Assembly (NCBI GenBank): GCA_020465985.1
Contig: JAANYP010006954.1
Location: 1-64,000 of the forward strand
Direction: 5' to 3'
DNA length: 64,000 bases
Source of the DNA: Centrapalus pauciflorus
Lineage: Eukaryota; Streptophyta; Magnoliopsida; Asterales; Asteraceae
Numbering within the stretch: the stretch's first letter is position 1; each line of letters begins with the position of its first letter. A program made the position numbers and the translations under genes. The notes below the pieces were generated by a model. The model saw only the letters and a program-made list of their open reading frames with translations, was not told where the DNA came from and searched no databases. This document shows, piece after piece, positions 31,565-42,213 of the stretch.

Positions 31565-33931
31565 CCTATGCGGACAGCTAGAAGCAACAAGCCCCCTTTC
31601 GTGACATCTAAAGCAAGACATTTTGTCAATTGACTTTTTGTGTGTGCCCTTTGACTTAGGTGTCTCACTAGTGTCTGGCTCTTTTGTTTCAACTATAGCG
31701 ACTGGTTCACCCTCCTGATCATTAAAGTCAATTTTGTGTTGTCCTACAGGTTTATCACTAGAGGATGGCACAAATTTAACTTTCTTAATCTTGATATTAT
31801 TAGCAGTCACCTTAGTTTCATTATCCTTAGTAATTTCAGACACTGGTTCAAGTATTTCCTCTGATTCAACTGAGTTATCAGTTTCTCCTGAGGTTGAGGT
31901 ACATAGTTATCATTGAAAGGTGGAGGACTCTCATGATACCCTAGACCTACAGGCTTCTTAGACTGACGCTGTGCATCTAAGATTTTCCCTAGGTTAAGTG
32001 ATGAGTTCCGAAACTTTTCAAGTTTACTGTTGACCTCAGCTACCTTTACCTTAGATTCTGCTAGCTCTACCTCTTTTGTTTTAAGCTCCTTGGTCAATGC
32101 CTCAACATGTTCATACATCAGTTCTAACCTAACACACTGTTCGCTCAGTTTGTCCTTTTAGAACTACAACATCTTGTGCATCTGCCTTAAGCTTATCCCT
32201 AAGATCTTGCTTTATATCTAGTAGGCTAGCATTATATGATTTTAACAATTCATTTTGAGCAGATATTGTTTGATGTGATTCAAGTACTAAATTTAACCTA
32301 TCGTTAGATGTAGCACACAAAGCACATAAATCATGGAAAAGAGAAAAGTTTAGAGTTACCTTGGCATGATCTGATTCCACGTTGGCCATCTGTGCGGCAA
32401 ACTCCAGAATTGTCTGATCAGCTGACTTTTCTACCCACATCGGTCTGCTTTCATTCTGATTACTATCCCCTATGATTTCCTCTGCTCCATCACTTCCAGT
32501 CACAGTCACTTCAGCCATAAAGGCTCTAGCATTCGATTCTGGATGTGTACTCCAGTCATAAGTTACGTCTAGCTGTCTGTCTGATGTGACACTGGATAAC
32601 AGACCAGCTATATTCGCTTGACTGCTTGAACTACTCGGTAGATATCGCCCTTGCGATTGATTTTGATACTGTCCCTGGTAGTAATCTACTTTCGGTCTCT
32701 GACACTCTCTAGCGAAGTGTCCTAACCCCTGACAGTTGTAACACTTAACCTTGGACTTATCAAATCCAATCTTATTGTTACTAACGTTCAGATTCCTTCC
32801 CGTTCTTTTGATGAACCTTATAACTCTCTGAGTTACCATGGCCAGTTGCCATTGCAGATCCATCTCTTCTAGGTCATCAGGGTCTACCTGATCGTAATCC
32901 TCATCCCAAAGTGTAGGATCGTTAATTTTTCCCTAAACGCAATTGTCGTAAGTGGCCACGAATGAAGCCAACAGATTCAGATGGTCTTCAGCAGATTTTG
33001 CGCACATAGGCATCTTTGAATACCCTTGAGATGTAGATGCCGCAGTAGCCTGATGCTGCTTTTCTTCTGGTCTAGCAAACCCTAAGAAAGCTCTACTTAC
33101 TGAGTCTTCTGTTTCAGCCGGTAACGATGTTTCTCCCGAAAAGAAAGCTGTAGCCGTCTTCAATTCAGTTGCTGCTGAAGGATTTGATTTCCCAAAGTAC
33201 ATAGCAGGATCTTGAACTTGGTCATAATCCGTTTCCTTCTTCAGCAACTCAAAGTGATATGCCCGCAGCGTTCCGATAACATTATCTAGAGTCAGAGTAT
33301 AGAACTTGTCTTCATCATGCTTTATCAAGGCCACATACATCTCCCATTTGGCCGGTAAAGCATCCAGAATCTTGTTAATCTTCTCTGTTTCACTATACTC
33401 CACATCATGGCTGTCTAACTCAGTCAATAGATGATAAAATCTGGTAATTGTCTCATCCAGCTTTTCGTTCTTCAATGCTTTGAAGATGGCAAACTGCTGC
33501 TTGAGCATTTCCATTCTGTTCTTTCTGACCCTCGGGTTACCTTCACACTGTTTCTCTAACGCATCCCACAGCTCTTTTGATGTCTTCTGATTACGGAAGG
33601 TGTGCAAGATTTCCTGAGGTAACGCCATTCTAATGATAGCGAAGGCTCGGTTCTCGGCTTCATACAACTTTTTATCGTCATCCTTCATCTTTGAATAAGG
33701 CACAACCTTTTGTCGTCCTTCAACATCAGCTGTAGGTGGAATGTATCCTTCGTCGATACAGATCCACATTCGCATATCATTAAACCTTGCGAAGTCGGCA
33801 AACCTATCCTTCCACCAGTAATAGTCCTCGATTTTCATCAATTTCGATGGAGAATTCGCTTTTCCAACCTCGTGATCCATCTCAATGAACCTCTGTAGAT
33901 TTGTCATTGTTTCAAATATTTTTGAATTCAA
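31565..33931 (-). pseudogene. gag: Copia B1 gag, 5' part, broken
   Basis: N-terminal two thirds of Gag, homologous to B2 gag. 33931-32933 has the gag domain (YYWWKDRFADFARFNDMRMW, ELWDALEKQCEG, ETITRFYHLLTELDS). An in-frame stop follows NCV at about 32931. 32863-32129 carries the knuckle CYNCQGLGHFARECQ, with a frameshift near 32150. 32118-31807 is a coiled coil (MYEHVEALTKELKTKEVELAESK), with a further frameshift near 31860. 31843-31570 has the second knuckle CFRCHERGLVASSC, where the conserved His is replaced by Leu. The gypsy then interrupts after CPHR. Confidence 0.87.
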
Positions 33932-34482
33932 ACTTAATTAATTTAATTCGAAATTAATGTAAAGTAATTCTTTCAAATTTGAATAAATTCGAATGTAATT
34001 AATTTTAAACTGGTTTGGAACTAAATTCTAAATTAAGTATGAAGTCCAACTATATTCGAAATTAACAACAAATTCGAAGGTCCTTAAATTCGAAATCCCT
34101 AATTCGACTTTAGTGCAAAGTCGAACACCCAAGCAAATTCGAAAAGGCCAAATTCGAATCAAACTTTAAAGAATCTCGAAAGGAGCGTATTTTCAGTCAA
34201 ACTCGAATAAGAGCAAACCCTAATATCCCCTTAACAAAGTCGAGCGCCGCAAATTCGAAAAACGGCTAATACTTCGAGTTTCTCAAGTTTTGCAGATTAA
34301 ACCAATATTTTTACAAGTAAAAATACTGATTTTGAGAAAAAAGTTGAACTACAACAAAGTATTTCCCGAAATCTGATTTGATAAGCACGAAAAAACTCCA
34401 AAATCGTGATATTAATCGTCCAAAACGTCAAGAAACCGAGGATGTTGCTTATGAACACGAAGAACACCAAGAACACCCCAAT
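33932..34482 (-). other. Copia B1 untranslated leader
   Basis: 550 bp without coding sequence between gag and the primer site. Many attcgaa and tcgaat/tcgagt units occur (about 33990-34290), the same family motif as in the LTR and the pol-ORF3 spacer. Confidence 0.75.
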
Positions 34483-34495
34483 GGCTCTGATACCA
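34483..34495 (-). other. Copia B1 primer binding site
   Basis: The minus strand reads TGGTATCAGAGCC two bases after the 5' LTR, matching initiator Met-tRNA and the B2 site at 36520. Confidence 0.92.
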
Positions 34496-34497
34496 CT

Positions 34498-35121
34498 TTT
34501 AAGGTCTTGTACTCACAGATCTATCTTGACGCGACACCGTCCAACGAGTGCGGAATCCTCGTTAGCGGCTTGACGGTAAGATCACACACACGAAACACGG
34601 AGACTACCACGGCGTTAAACGAACGACTACGAACGCACCTACATGATGATTCTCTCCGAAAACGCTCTCTGAATACTAGTAAACTCGAGATCGCCTTTGC
34701 TTAATCACTCACTGAAATTCTGCAAAAGTCTAATAATTATTCGAGTTAATCCTTAATTATACTGACAGATTCGAGTTTGTCTTAGGACAAATTCGAATCA
34801 GGCCCAAGGCCCATTCGAATTTGTCCACTTGACAAATTCGAATCTACCTTAAGTACAAATTCGAATTTATAGCAAATTCAAATTTCAACTATCAAACTTC
34901 TATTTGAACATATGTTTTAACTTATGTTTGAATTTATCTTTGAACTTTATGTTTGAACTTCTTGTAAGACATTACACCAAGTTCAAACATACAAACAATC
35001 ACTATCAAACACACATAATTACATATATCAAATACTCATTAATATTCAATACCAAGTAACATGACTTACACAAAATGTTAACAAAACTTAGACTGCTGTC
35101 GTCACACAAGATGTACTAACA
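34498..35121 (-). repeat. Copia B1 5' LTR
   Basis: 624-bp LTR, diverged from the 660-bp B2 LTRs but collinear. On the minus strand it starts TGTTAGTACATCTTGTGTG and ends GACCTTAAA (CA degraded to AA). It carries attcgaatc-type motifs at about 34735-34870. No second LTR of B1 lies in the window. Confidence 0.85.
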
Positions 35122-35857
35122 GCGTGCAAAACACACCTCAGGTTTTAATAACTAAATAAACCCGAAATATAAATTACACAACTGGCAGTGTACCAATCGT
35201 GTATAATATAACTTTAAAAATCACCCAGGAAATCTCGAACTCAGGGAACGGAATAAAGAATGGAGGCTCCAATGCTACAGCTTAAACCAATATTTAGTTG
35301 TTTCAGACTTTTTGAGGAAATTAACAACTAGAGGTAATAACTAATTATAAAAATTGGCGGCGGTCTGAATTAATCGATTAAAGATAAATCGGTTAATAAC
35401 CAATTATAAAATTCACGTAAATATTTGATTTCTCCAATAAGGATTAAATCATGACAAAACACGTGAAGACAACAAAGTTAATTAAACTGAATTCCAACAT
35501 TAACCAACAATCCTATTATTGCAAAAAGATGCTAAAAACTATCAATTAATACCGAGAATTCAACCAACCAACTTTATATCTTTGGAAATCAAGCTTCATG
35601 GATTATTTATTATCGCAACACAATGCCTAAAAACTAAAAAACATGCAAATTTCTATATCAATAATTCATCACAAAATCATTATCGCAAGACAATGCTTAG
35701 AAAATATAATCATTTATCAATTTTCCATCCAATGCTTCAATCATTATTAAAAATGTAGATTCAACGAATGATTTATTTTCGCAACACAATGCCAAAACAT
35801 TGATAAAAATCTGATTTTTAACAAGAATGTATGAAGAACATTAAAAATCTAGTAAAT
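35122..35857 (+). repeat. Inverted-repeat arm 1, outer part
   Basis: Begins GCGTGCAAAACACACCTCAGG, the diverged reverse complement of the end of arm 2 (to 47892). The clearest match is between about 35125-35290 and 47740-47892, including the phrase cagtgtaccaatcgtgt. It contains spaced copies of ttatcgcaacacaatgc. No coding sequence is seen. It was split by B2 at the TAAAT duplication (35853-35857). Confidence 0.7.
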
Positions 35858-36250
35858 TGTTGGTACACCCTGTGTGACGATAGCAGTCTAATCGATTTGC
35901 ATTATGGTTTAAGTAATATTCTGAGTATTAACAAGTATTTTGATATATATGTTTAATATGTGTTTGTCTGTTATTGATTGTGTGTTTGAACTTGATGTAA
36001 CGTATTACAAGAAGTTCAAACATAAAGATCAAAGATTAACTCAAGCATAAGTTAAAACATAAGTTTCATCACTTAAGTGTTTAAGTGTATTGGCTAGATT
36101 CGAATAGCTAAAAGGATACATTCGAATCTGTGATAGATTCGAATGAGTCCTTAGATTCGAATGGGCTAGATTCGAGTCTGTCAAGATGGACAGATTCGAA
36201 TGGGCCTTAGGCCAGATTCGAGGTTGGCCCACAACAAACTCGAATCAGGG

Positions 36251-36260
36251 TCTATAATTA
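36251..36260 (+). promoter_or_regulatory. TATA-like box in B2 LTR
   Basis: The phrase tctataatta lies about 90 nt before the GTGAGT donor-like site and downstream of the TTCGAAT motif cluster, a plausible core promoter. No transcript evidence is available. Confidence 0.4.
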
Positions 36261-36340
36261 GGGATAGACTCGAATGATTAGAGGACCTTTTGCAGAATTC
36301 GTGAGGAATTAAGCAAGAGGCGATCTCGAGTTTATCAGCT

Positions 36341-36348
36341 AGGTGAGT
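36341..36348 (+). promoter_or_regulatory. Candidate 5' splice site in B2 LTR
   Basis: AG|GTGAGT is a perfect donor consensus downstream of the TATA-like box. It could pair with acceptors at 37209 (before gag) and 42211 (before ORF3). B1 lacks this exact donor at the matching place, so conservation is incomplete. Confidence 0.4.
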
Positions 36349-36519
36349 CCCGTTTCGGAGAGAATTAGTACGTAGGATCGTCCGTGTGTCGTTCGTTCAG
36401 CGTCTAATAGTCTCCGTGTTTCCGTTGGTTGAGAGTTGTCCGTCTAACCGTCAACGAGGATTCCGCACTCGTTCACGGATCCGCGTCTAGATAGATCTTG
36501 CAGTGGTAGACCTTACAAG

Positions 36520-36532
36520 TGGTATCAGAGCC
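36520..36532 (+). other. Copia B2 primer binding site
   Basis: TGGTATCAGAGCC, two bases after the LTR end, complementary to initiator Met-tRNA. Confidence 0.93.
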
Positions 36533-37214
36533 TACGGAGTGTTCTTGGTGTTCTTCGTGTTCATCAGATACATTCTAGGTTTCTTGACGCTAGTTGGACG
36601 GTTTTGCTCTCAAAAACGTGTTTTTGAGCTTAGCAAATTCATATTCGGGAAACACTTTGTCGTTTTTCACGTTTTTGATCGAAATCATTATTTTTCGTTT
36701 GAAAAATAGTGGTTTAATCTGTAAAACGTCAAAAAATCAAAGTGTTAGCCGTTTTTCGAGTTTGCGGCGCTCGAATCTATAGGGGTAATTAGGGTTTCTC
36801 TCTAGTCTCGAGTCTAACCAAAATACGCTCCTTTCGAGTCAATTTCAGTGAGTTTCGAGTCTACATTATTTCGAATCTGTTGCTTCATTCGAATAGGATC
36901 TCGAGTCTAGTTTAGTGTCGAATTTATTTCGAATCTAGTATTATTTCGATTCTGTGCTTCGAATCTGCTGTCATTCGTCTCTGCTGTGCCTTCGATTCTA
37001 AGGGTCTTCGAATCTAAGGAGTCCTTCGAATCTGACATAACTTCGAATCTAAGGGTTGTTCGAATCTGACATAATTTCGAATCTAATTGGCTTTTAAGAC
37101 TTAATCGAATTTAATTTCAAAAGATTTAATATTAATTAATAGATTCGAATAAGTTAATCTTAGTCAGTTTAGAATTAAATTATTTAAGTTAAAACTCAAT
37201 TTCTTTCAGAAAAG
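36533..37214 (+). other. Copia B2 untranslated leader
   Basis: About 680 bp without a convincing gene. It is packed with (t)ttcgaatct and tcgagtct units (36768-37085), the family B motif. It ends with ctcaatttctttcag (37195-37209), an acceptor-like sequence 5 nt before the gag start codon; this acceptor is not conserved in B1. Confidence 0.7.
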
Positions 37215-40200
37215 ATGTCAAACCTTCAGAAATTCCTTGAGATGGATCACGAAGTTGGGAAGGCAAATGCACCGCCAAAGCTGATGAAAGTTGAGGACTA
37301 TTACTGGTGGAAGGACAGATTTACAGATTTTGTACGATTCAACGATATGCGCATGTGGGTGTGCATAGATGAAGGGTACATTCCACCGGTATTTGAGGTT
37401 GAAGGCCGTCAAAAGGTCTTGTCATATCAAATGATGAAAGAGGATGACAAGAAACTATTTGAAGCTGAAAACAAGGCTTTCTCCATTATCCGTATGGCGT
37501 TACCTCAAGATATCTTGCACACATTTCGGACTCAAAGGACGTTGAAGGAACTTTGGGAGTCTCTCCAGAAAAGGTGTGAGGGTAATCCACGGGTGCGTAG
37601 AAAGCGTACAGAGCTGTTGACCCAACAGTTTGCGATTTTCAAGGCTCTTAAGGATGAACAGTTAGATGATATTATCACAAGGTTCTATCATCTGATAACA
37701 GAGCTTGAAAGTCATGGCATTGAGTACTCGGACACTGACAAGAACAACAAGCTTCTTGATGCCCTACCAGCCAAATGGGCTATGTACGTGGCCATGATTA
37801 AGCTTAATGAGGACAAGTATTATGCTCAATCACTTGATGACATCGTGGGAACGTTGAGGGCATATCACTTCGAGATGATTAAGGCTGAGACTGATTACGA
37901 GCAAGTCCAGAATCCGGCTATGTATTTTGGAAAGACATCTAAATCATCAGTGACAGCTGAATCAAAGAGTGCTACAGCGTTTTTCACCGGAGAAACGTCA
38001 TCGCCACCAGAGTCCGAAGACTCACTGAATCGCGCGTTCTTAGGGTTAGGAAGATCGGAAGAACCGCAACCTCAAGTCCAACAGGCATCGACCAGTCAGA
38101 GCTATTCGAAGATGCCGATGAGCGCAAAGTCCGCAGAAGAACATTTGAATCTGCTTGCTTCCTTTGTGGCAGCTTATGGAAATTGTGTTCAAGGGAAGAT
38201 CAATGATCCGGCTCTATGGGATGAAGATTACGATCAGGTCGACCCTGATGACTTAGAGGAAATGGATCTTAAATGGCAACTGGCCATGGTGACCCAGAGG
38301 GTTAAAAGATTCATTAAGAGAACTGGAAGGAATTTGCAGATGAATAACAAAGGGATCGGATTTGATAAGTCCAAGGTCAAATGCTACAACTGTCAGGGAT
38401 TGGGACACTTCGCCAGGGAGTGTCAAAGACCGAAGGTAGAGACATACCAAGGACAGAGTCAGCATCAAGGACAGTACCAAAATCAGTCCCAACAGAGATA
38501 TCTTCCGAGTTCTTCATCTGGTCAAGCCAATCTAGCTGGTCTAATATCCAATGTCACTTCTGACAGACAGCTAGATGGTACCTATGACTGGAGTTCACAT
38601 CCTGAGTCCAATGCTAGAGCTTTCATGGCTGAAGTTACGGAGAATGGTTGTGAAGAAGACGAGCAGACCACACGGGACAGCAGTCCGATGTGGGTAGAGA
38701 AAGCGAATGATCAGACCGTGCTAGAGTTTGCTGCTCAGATGGCCAACGTGGAATCTGATAACTCTAAGGTTAGTCTTTCTTATTCTCTATTTCGTGAATT
38801 ATGTGCTTTATGTGTTAGTTCTAACGATAGGTTAAATCTAGTCTTAGACTCACATAAGACCATAGCTGCTCAAAATGAAAATTTAAAAATTGAAAACGCT
38901 AGCCTAAATGATATAAAACAAGATTTAAAGGAAAAGCTTAAGGCTGATGCTCAAGACGTAATCGTTCTAAAAGACAAACTGAGTGAGCAGTGTGTTAGGA
39001 TAGAACTTATGTATGAGCACGTAGAGGCCTTGACCAAAAGTCTGAAAGATAAGGACATAGAGCTAGCCGAGACCAAGGTTAAGGTAGCAGAGGCAAATAG
39101 CAAGCTGGAAAAGTTTAGGAATTCGAGCCTAAACCTAGGAAAAGTCTTAGATGCCCAAAGACAGTCTAAGAAGCCTGTAGGTCTAGGTTTTCACGAAATT
39201 CCTCCACCATTCAATGCAAACTATGTGCCTCAGCCTCAGGAGAAAACTGACAACTCAGTAGACTTAGAGGACCTACCTGAACCGACACCTGAGCCTACAG
39301 TTGAAAATACACCTAAGGTGACTGACTCAACCGTCAAGGTCAAGAAAGTGAAATTTGTGTCTTCCTCCAGTGAAACACCTGCAGGAAAACAGAAAATTTC
39401 ATGGGCTGACCAGGTCGAAGAGACAGACACTGTAGATGTACCAAAGGAAGTAGACACTAGTGAGACACCTAGATCTAAGGGACCAACCAAAAAGTCCATG
39501 GATAAGATGTCTTGCTTTAGATGTCACGAGAAAGGGCATGTTGCTTCTCACTGTCCAAATAGGAAAGCAGATGTTACCCCTAAGACAGTGAACCCAACAC
39601 CTGTTAAGCCCTCAACAAGTGTGGCGAGCACGAGTAGTTCTCAGAGTACCGAGAAAACTGTGCAGGCCGCACCAAAACCTGTTGTGAAACAAACACCGGT
39701 TAAGGTTGGACCAAAAGAAGTGGTTAGGACAAATTCACCGAATCGTGTCATTAATCAATCTAGGTCAGCACCTCAACAAGTCTATAGGAGCACCACACCT
39801 AGCAGGTCACACACTCCAGTTAGGTCACATACTCCTGTTAGACAATATGTTCCGGTAAAAGCTCAGGGATCACAGTCTGAAATGCAGTATAATAAGACTT
39901 ATTCTAGAGCACCACAACACATGCCTACTCAAAGGCAAAGAGTGAATCTAAATCACTCGGCACCACAACAGAATTCAGTTCAAAGGCCCAAGTCACCTGA
40001 AAGGCGAGATGGGTACTTGAAAGATTCAAGTATGTGGACGAGAATGGTATTACCAAGTCAGTCATGGCTTGGGTTCCCCGTGATAACTAACCTATTTTTC
40101 TTTCATGTGCAGGAGATAACTACCGGTCCAAACAACAAGTGGTTCGTCGACAGTGGTTGCTCCAGGCACATGACGGGGGAAAGAAGTCTTCTCACAGACT

Positions 40201-40301
40201 TCAAGGGGGGTAATAGGGGATTCGTATCATTCGCGGGTAACAAAGTGACGAAAATTAGCACAGTCGTTACAGACTCTAAGTATTTAGGCTTTCACACATA
40301 A
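37215..40301 (+). CDS. gag: Copia B2 Gag fused to protease start
   Basis: Open frame of 1028 codons. The gag domain is at residues ~10-270 (YYWWKDRFTDFVRFNDMRMW, HTFRTQRTLKELWES). Zinc knuckle 1, CYNCQGLGHFARECQ, is at about 389-402. A coiled coil with MYEHVEALTKSLKDK lies around 600-650. Knuckle 2, CFRCHEKGHVASHC, is at about 766-780. A Ser/Thr/Pro tail with repeated SHTPVR units follows, then HVQEITTGPNNKWFVDSGCSRHMTGE from the protease (split here only for description). Two compensating single-base changes relative to B1 near 40025 and 40097 let gag read into protease without the usual stop. After FVSFAGN the frame enters the spacer and stops. Gag is thus nearly complete and could form particles, while enzyme activity is absent. 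Confidence 0.88.
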   Translation: MSNLQKFLEMDHEVGKANAPPKLMKVEDYYWWKDRFTDFVRFNDMRMWVCIDEGYIPPVFEVEGRQKVLSYQMMKEDDKKLFEAENKAFSIIRMALPQDILHTFRTQRTLKELWESLQKRCEGNPRVRRKRTELLTQQFAIFKALKDEQLDDIITRFYHLITELESHGIEYSDTDKNNKLLDALPAKWAMYVAMIKLNEDKYYAQSLDDIVGTLRAYHFEMIKAETDYEQVQNPAMYFGKTSKSSVTAESKSATAFFTGETSSPPESEDSLNRAFLGLGRSEEPQPQVQQASTSQSYSKMPMSAKSAEEHLNLLASFVAAYGNCVQGKINDPALWDEDYDQVDPDDLEEMDLKWQLAMVTQRVKRFIKRTGRNLQMNNKGIGFDKSKVKCYNCQGLGHFARECQRPKVETYQGQSQHQGQYQNQSQQRYLPSSSSGQANLAGLISNVTSDRQLDGTYDWSSHPESNARAFMAEVTENGCEEDEQTTRDSSPMWVEKANDQTVLEFAAQMANVESDNSKVSLSYSLFRELCALCVSSNDRLNLVLDSHKTIAAQNENLKIENASLNDIKQDLKEKLKADAQDVIVLKDKLSEQCVRIELMYEHVEALTKSLKDKDIELAETKVKVAEANSKLEKFRNSSLNLGKVLDAQRQSKKPVGLGFHEIPPPFNANYVPQPQEKTDNSVDLEDLPEPTPEPTVENTPKVTDSTVKVKKVKFVSSSSETPAGKQKISWADQVEETDTVDVPKEVDTSETPRSKGPTKKSMDKMSCFRCHEKGHVASHCPNRKADVTPKTVNPTPVKPSTSVASTSSSQSTEKTVQAAPKPVVKQTPVKVGPKEVVRTNSPNRVINQSRSAPQQVYRSTTPSRSHTPVRSHTPVRQYVPVKAQGSQSEMQYNKTYSRAPQHMPTQRQRVNLNHSAPQQNSVQRPKSPERRDGYLKDSSMWTRMVLPSQSWLGFPVITNLFFFHVQEITTGPNNKWFVDSGCSRHMTGERSLLTDFKGGNRGFVSFAGNKVTKISTVVTDSKYLGFHT
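40113..40240 (+). pseudogene. pol: Remnant of B2 protease at deletion junction
   Basis: Only the first ~40 residues of protease remain, including DSGCSRHMTG. At about 40238-40244 (ggtaac|aaagtgacg) the sequence jumps to what in B1 lies about 250 nt past the pol stop. Little or no microhomology (one to three bases) is seen at the join. Confidence 0.85.
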
Positions 40302-42184
40302 AGCAACTAAATCCTAAGTGTTATACTTTATTTAGTTTGATGTGTTGGTAGGCATAATACATATAGGGAATCTCAAGGCTAATAAAATATTCTAGAAAAA
40401 GTCAAGCGTGTCCACTAACTTAGATGTACGACCAATCGTCTTAATTTTTAACAAGACATACAAACATTGAGTCTAAATGAGGTATGCAAACTTTCTGGGG
40501 ATGTATGGCAACATCAAATACATCTGAAAATGGAAAGAATAGAAATATCATGAAAAACTGAGAGTCGAAAACATGCAACTCTGTTGTACGTAAGTACAGA
40601 CCTGTTGTCTCTGTTCAGATTCGGGTTAGCAGACATGTCGCTTTGTTGTACGTCAGTACAGACCTGTCACCGCTATCTGCAAAAAAAAAACCTTAAGTCG
40701 AAGTAAGACACTTTGTTGTATGAGAATACAGACCTGTGTCCGATGTTTGTCTTTTAAAGAAAGTTTGCAAATACCAACAAATTAGAATTCTTGTCTGTGT
40801 GCCTTGATCATAAAAGTATGTCTATGTCTGAGTCACGTAAGATAATTTCCTGATAAATAAAAAGGCCAAGGGATATTCCGAAATGTAGAATGTTTTAAAA
40901 GGGACAAAATACCAACAATCGGCTAAATAGGTATGTCACGACAAACAATCAAAGGAATTCAAAAAATTCCTAAGTGTGAAAGTTTAAGTACTGAAAGTTA
41001 GTATCGGACATCGCTATCTGATTGAACCTTTCTTAGACTATACTCATCAAAAATATGTTGTTAAGTATTTAGCTTAGATTGTAAATTTTTTCTTAAGTCT
41101 AGATTAAATTTTTGGTCAAAATTTTAGTTTACTTTATTTTATTTTATTTTATTTTTACCTTAGTTTATTTTATTTTATTTTAGTTTAGTTTAATTTTTAC
41201 TTAGGTAAAAGGTCAAAAATTACTGAGGGTGCATTCAAGGTTGAATAAAATAAACATTGCGTGAAATATCTGTTGCTTAGGGAAAAAGAGTTGGCATAGT
41301 TTATCTGGTTACACAATACCGTAGAAAAAAGTTGGAAAAGTTGAAGTTATTTTCAAAATTTTCGAAATTTTTCTAAGTGTTTGGTAGTTTCGAATCTAGG
41401 ACAGACTCGAAGTGGTAAGACTTCGAATCTGTCAGTAGATTCGAATAGGGAATTAGACTCGAAGGTTGGTAGTATATATAGGTCAATAGTGAAGTCATTT
41501 ATTACTTTACTGTTGTCGAATCTATACTCTCGAATCTATTCAGGCGATTTCGAATCTATTTTCTCGAGTCTACCGTATTGCACATAAACGACATTTCATC
41601 GAGTCTAAAGCTATTGTGTTCGATTCTACACTCATATCTAGGTATAATCAACCGGATTGTACAAGATTTTGGTAGTTTTATACACAATTTTGGGCTTAAA
41701 CATCACATTTTGAAGTTTTATGGGTCAAAATAGAGTTTTTGCTAAATAACAAAGTTAGGACCTATAAAATATCAAATTGAAAGCATAAATCTATAATTAG
41801 AACCTAGTTGAACTAATGTATGTGATTTGCTAAGTTCAAAATGGTTAAGATTTTGGGTTTTTGTTGAAACAATGGCCGACGGGGCTTCGAGTCTGTTCAT
41901 GGACATTCGAATCTGTTCATGGGTTTCTCGAATCTATCATTAGATTCGAGATGACCATGATATTCGAATCTGTCCATTAGACTCGAATAGGGACTCTTCC
42001 AATCTGTCCATTACATTCGAATATGGACACTTCGAATCTGTTACCTTCGAATCTGTACTTTATTTACTTTGTTGAATTTAAATTTTATTAAACTTGTGGA
42101 AATTTAATTGTGTTGGATTTGGTACTTAATCGAGTACAAAATAAAACAAATTTTGAATTTAAACAAGTTTATTGATTTTTAATA
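40245..42184 (+). other. Pol-ORF3 spacer of copia B2
   Basis: Non-coding and collinear with the B1 spacer: three hairpins (40572-40745), a T-rich tract with TTTTA repeats (about 41125-41195), then many ttcgaatct(g/a) units (41395-42055). The T-rich composition and the acceptor at its end resemble intron sequence. Confidence 0.75.
40572..40745 (+). other. Three-hairpin module (B2)
   Basis: Three copies of CT(T/C)TGTTGTA...TACAGACCTGT (about 40578, 40640, 40710). The second is enclosed by GCAGA/TCTGC where B1 has TAGCAAGA/TCTTGCTA; the third by GACAC/GTGTC as in B1. Pairing is kept although bases differ, which favours RNA structure over mere sequence repeat. Confidence 0.7.
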
Positions 42185-42213
42185 ATTCTAACAGTTTTAT
42201 GTATTGTGCAGAT
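42185..42213 (+). promoter_or_regulatory. Candidate 3' splice site before ORF3 (B2)
   Basis: TTCTAAC, then TTTTATGTATTGTGCAG, with the ORF3 ATG 3 nt after the AG at 42211. Branch point, pyrimidine-rich stretch and acceptor are all good plant consensus. B1 has the same layout. Confidence 0.55.

Larger units (their letters stand above)
13421..35121 (-). mobile_element. Sirevirus-like copia B1, 3'-truncated, interrupted
   Basis: Minus-strand copia sibling of B2. From its 5' end it has LTR (34498-35121), primer site, leader, gag (33931-31565, then 21527-20995 after the nested gypsy), pol (20979-17765), a 2.2-kb spacer and ORF3 (15585-13421). The element stops at 13421 where copia A begins. The last ~800 bp of ORF3 and the 3' LTR seen in B2 are missing from the window. 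Stops and frameshifts occur in every ORF, and reverse transcriptase has lost its first catalytic Asp. It is clearly older than B2. Confidence 0.9.
35858..36517 (+). repeat. Copia B2 5' LTR
   Basis: 660 bp from TGTTGGTACACCC to GACCTTACA. It carries a dense cluster of agattcgaat/ttcgaatctg motifs (about 36105-36245) just upstream of a TATA-like tctataatta (36251). Confidence 0.93.

Noticed and set aside
34378..34704. 108-codon plus-strand ORF
   Set aside because: It spans the B1 primer site and LTR on the antisense strand; chance frame.
35122..35126. GCGTG as proven target duplication of copia B1
   Set aside because: The other end of B1 is missing from the window, so the duplication cannot be confirmed.
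36520..36532. tRNA gene at the TGGTATCAGAGCC sequences
   Set aside because: Only the 3' acceptor complement is present next to an LTR; these are primer binding sites, not tRNA genes.
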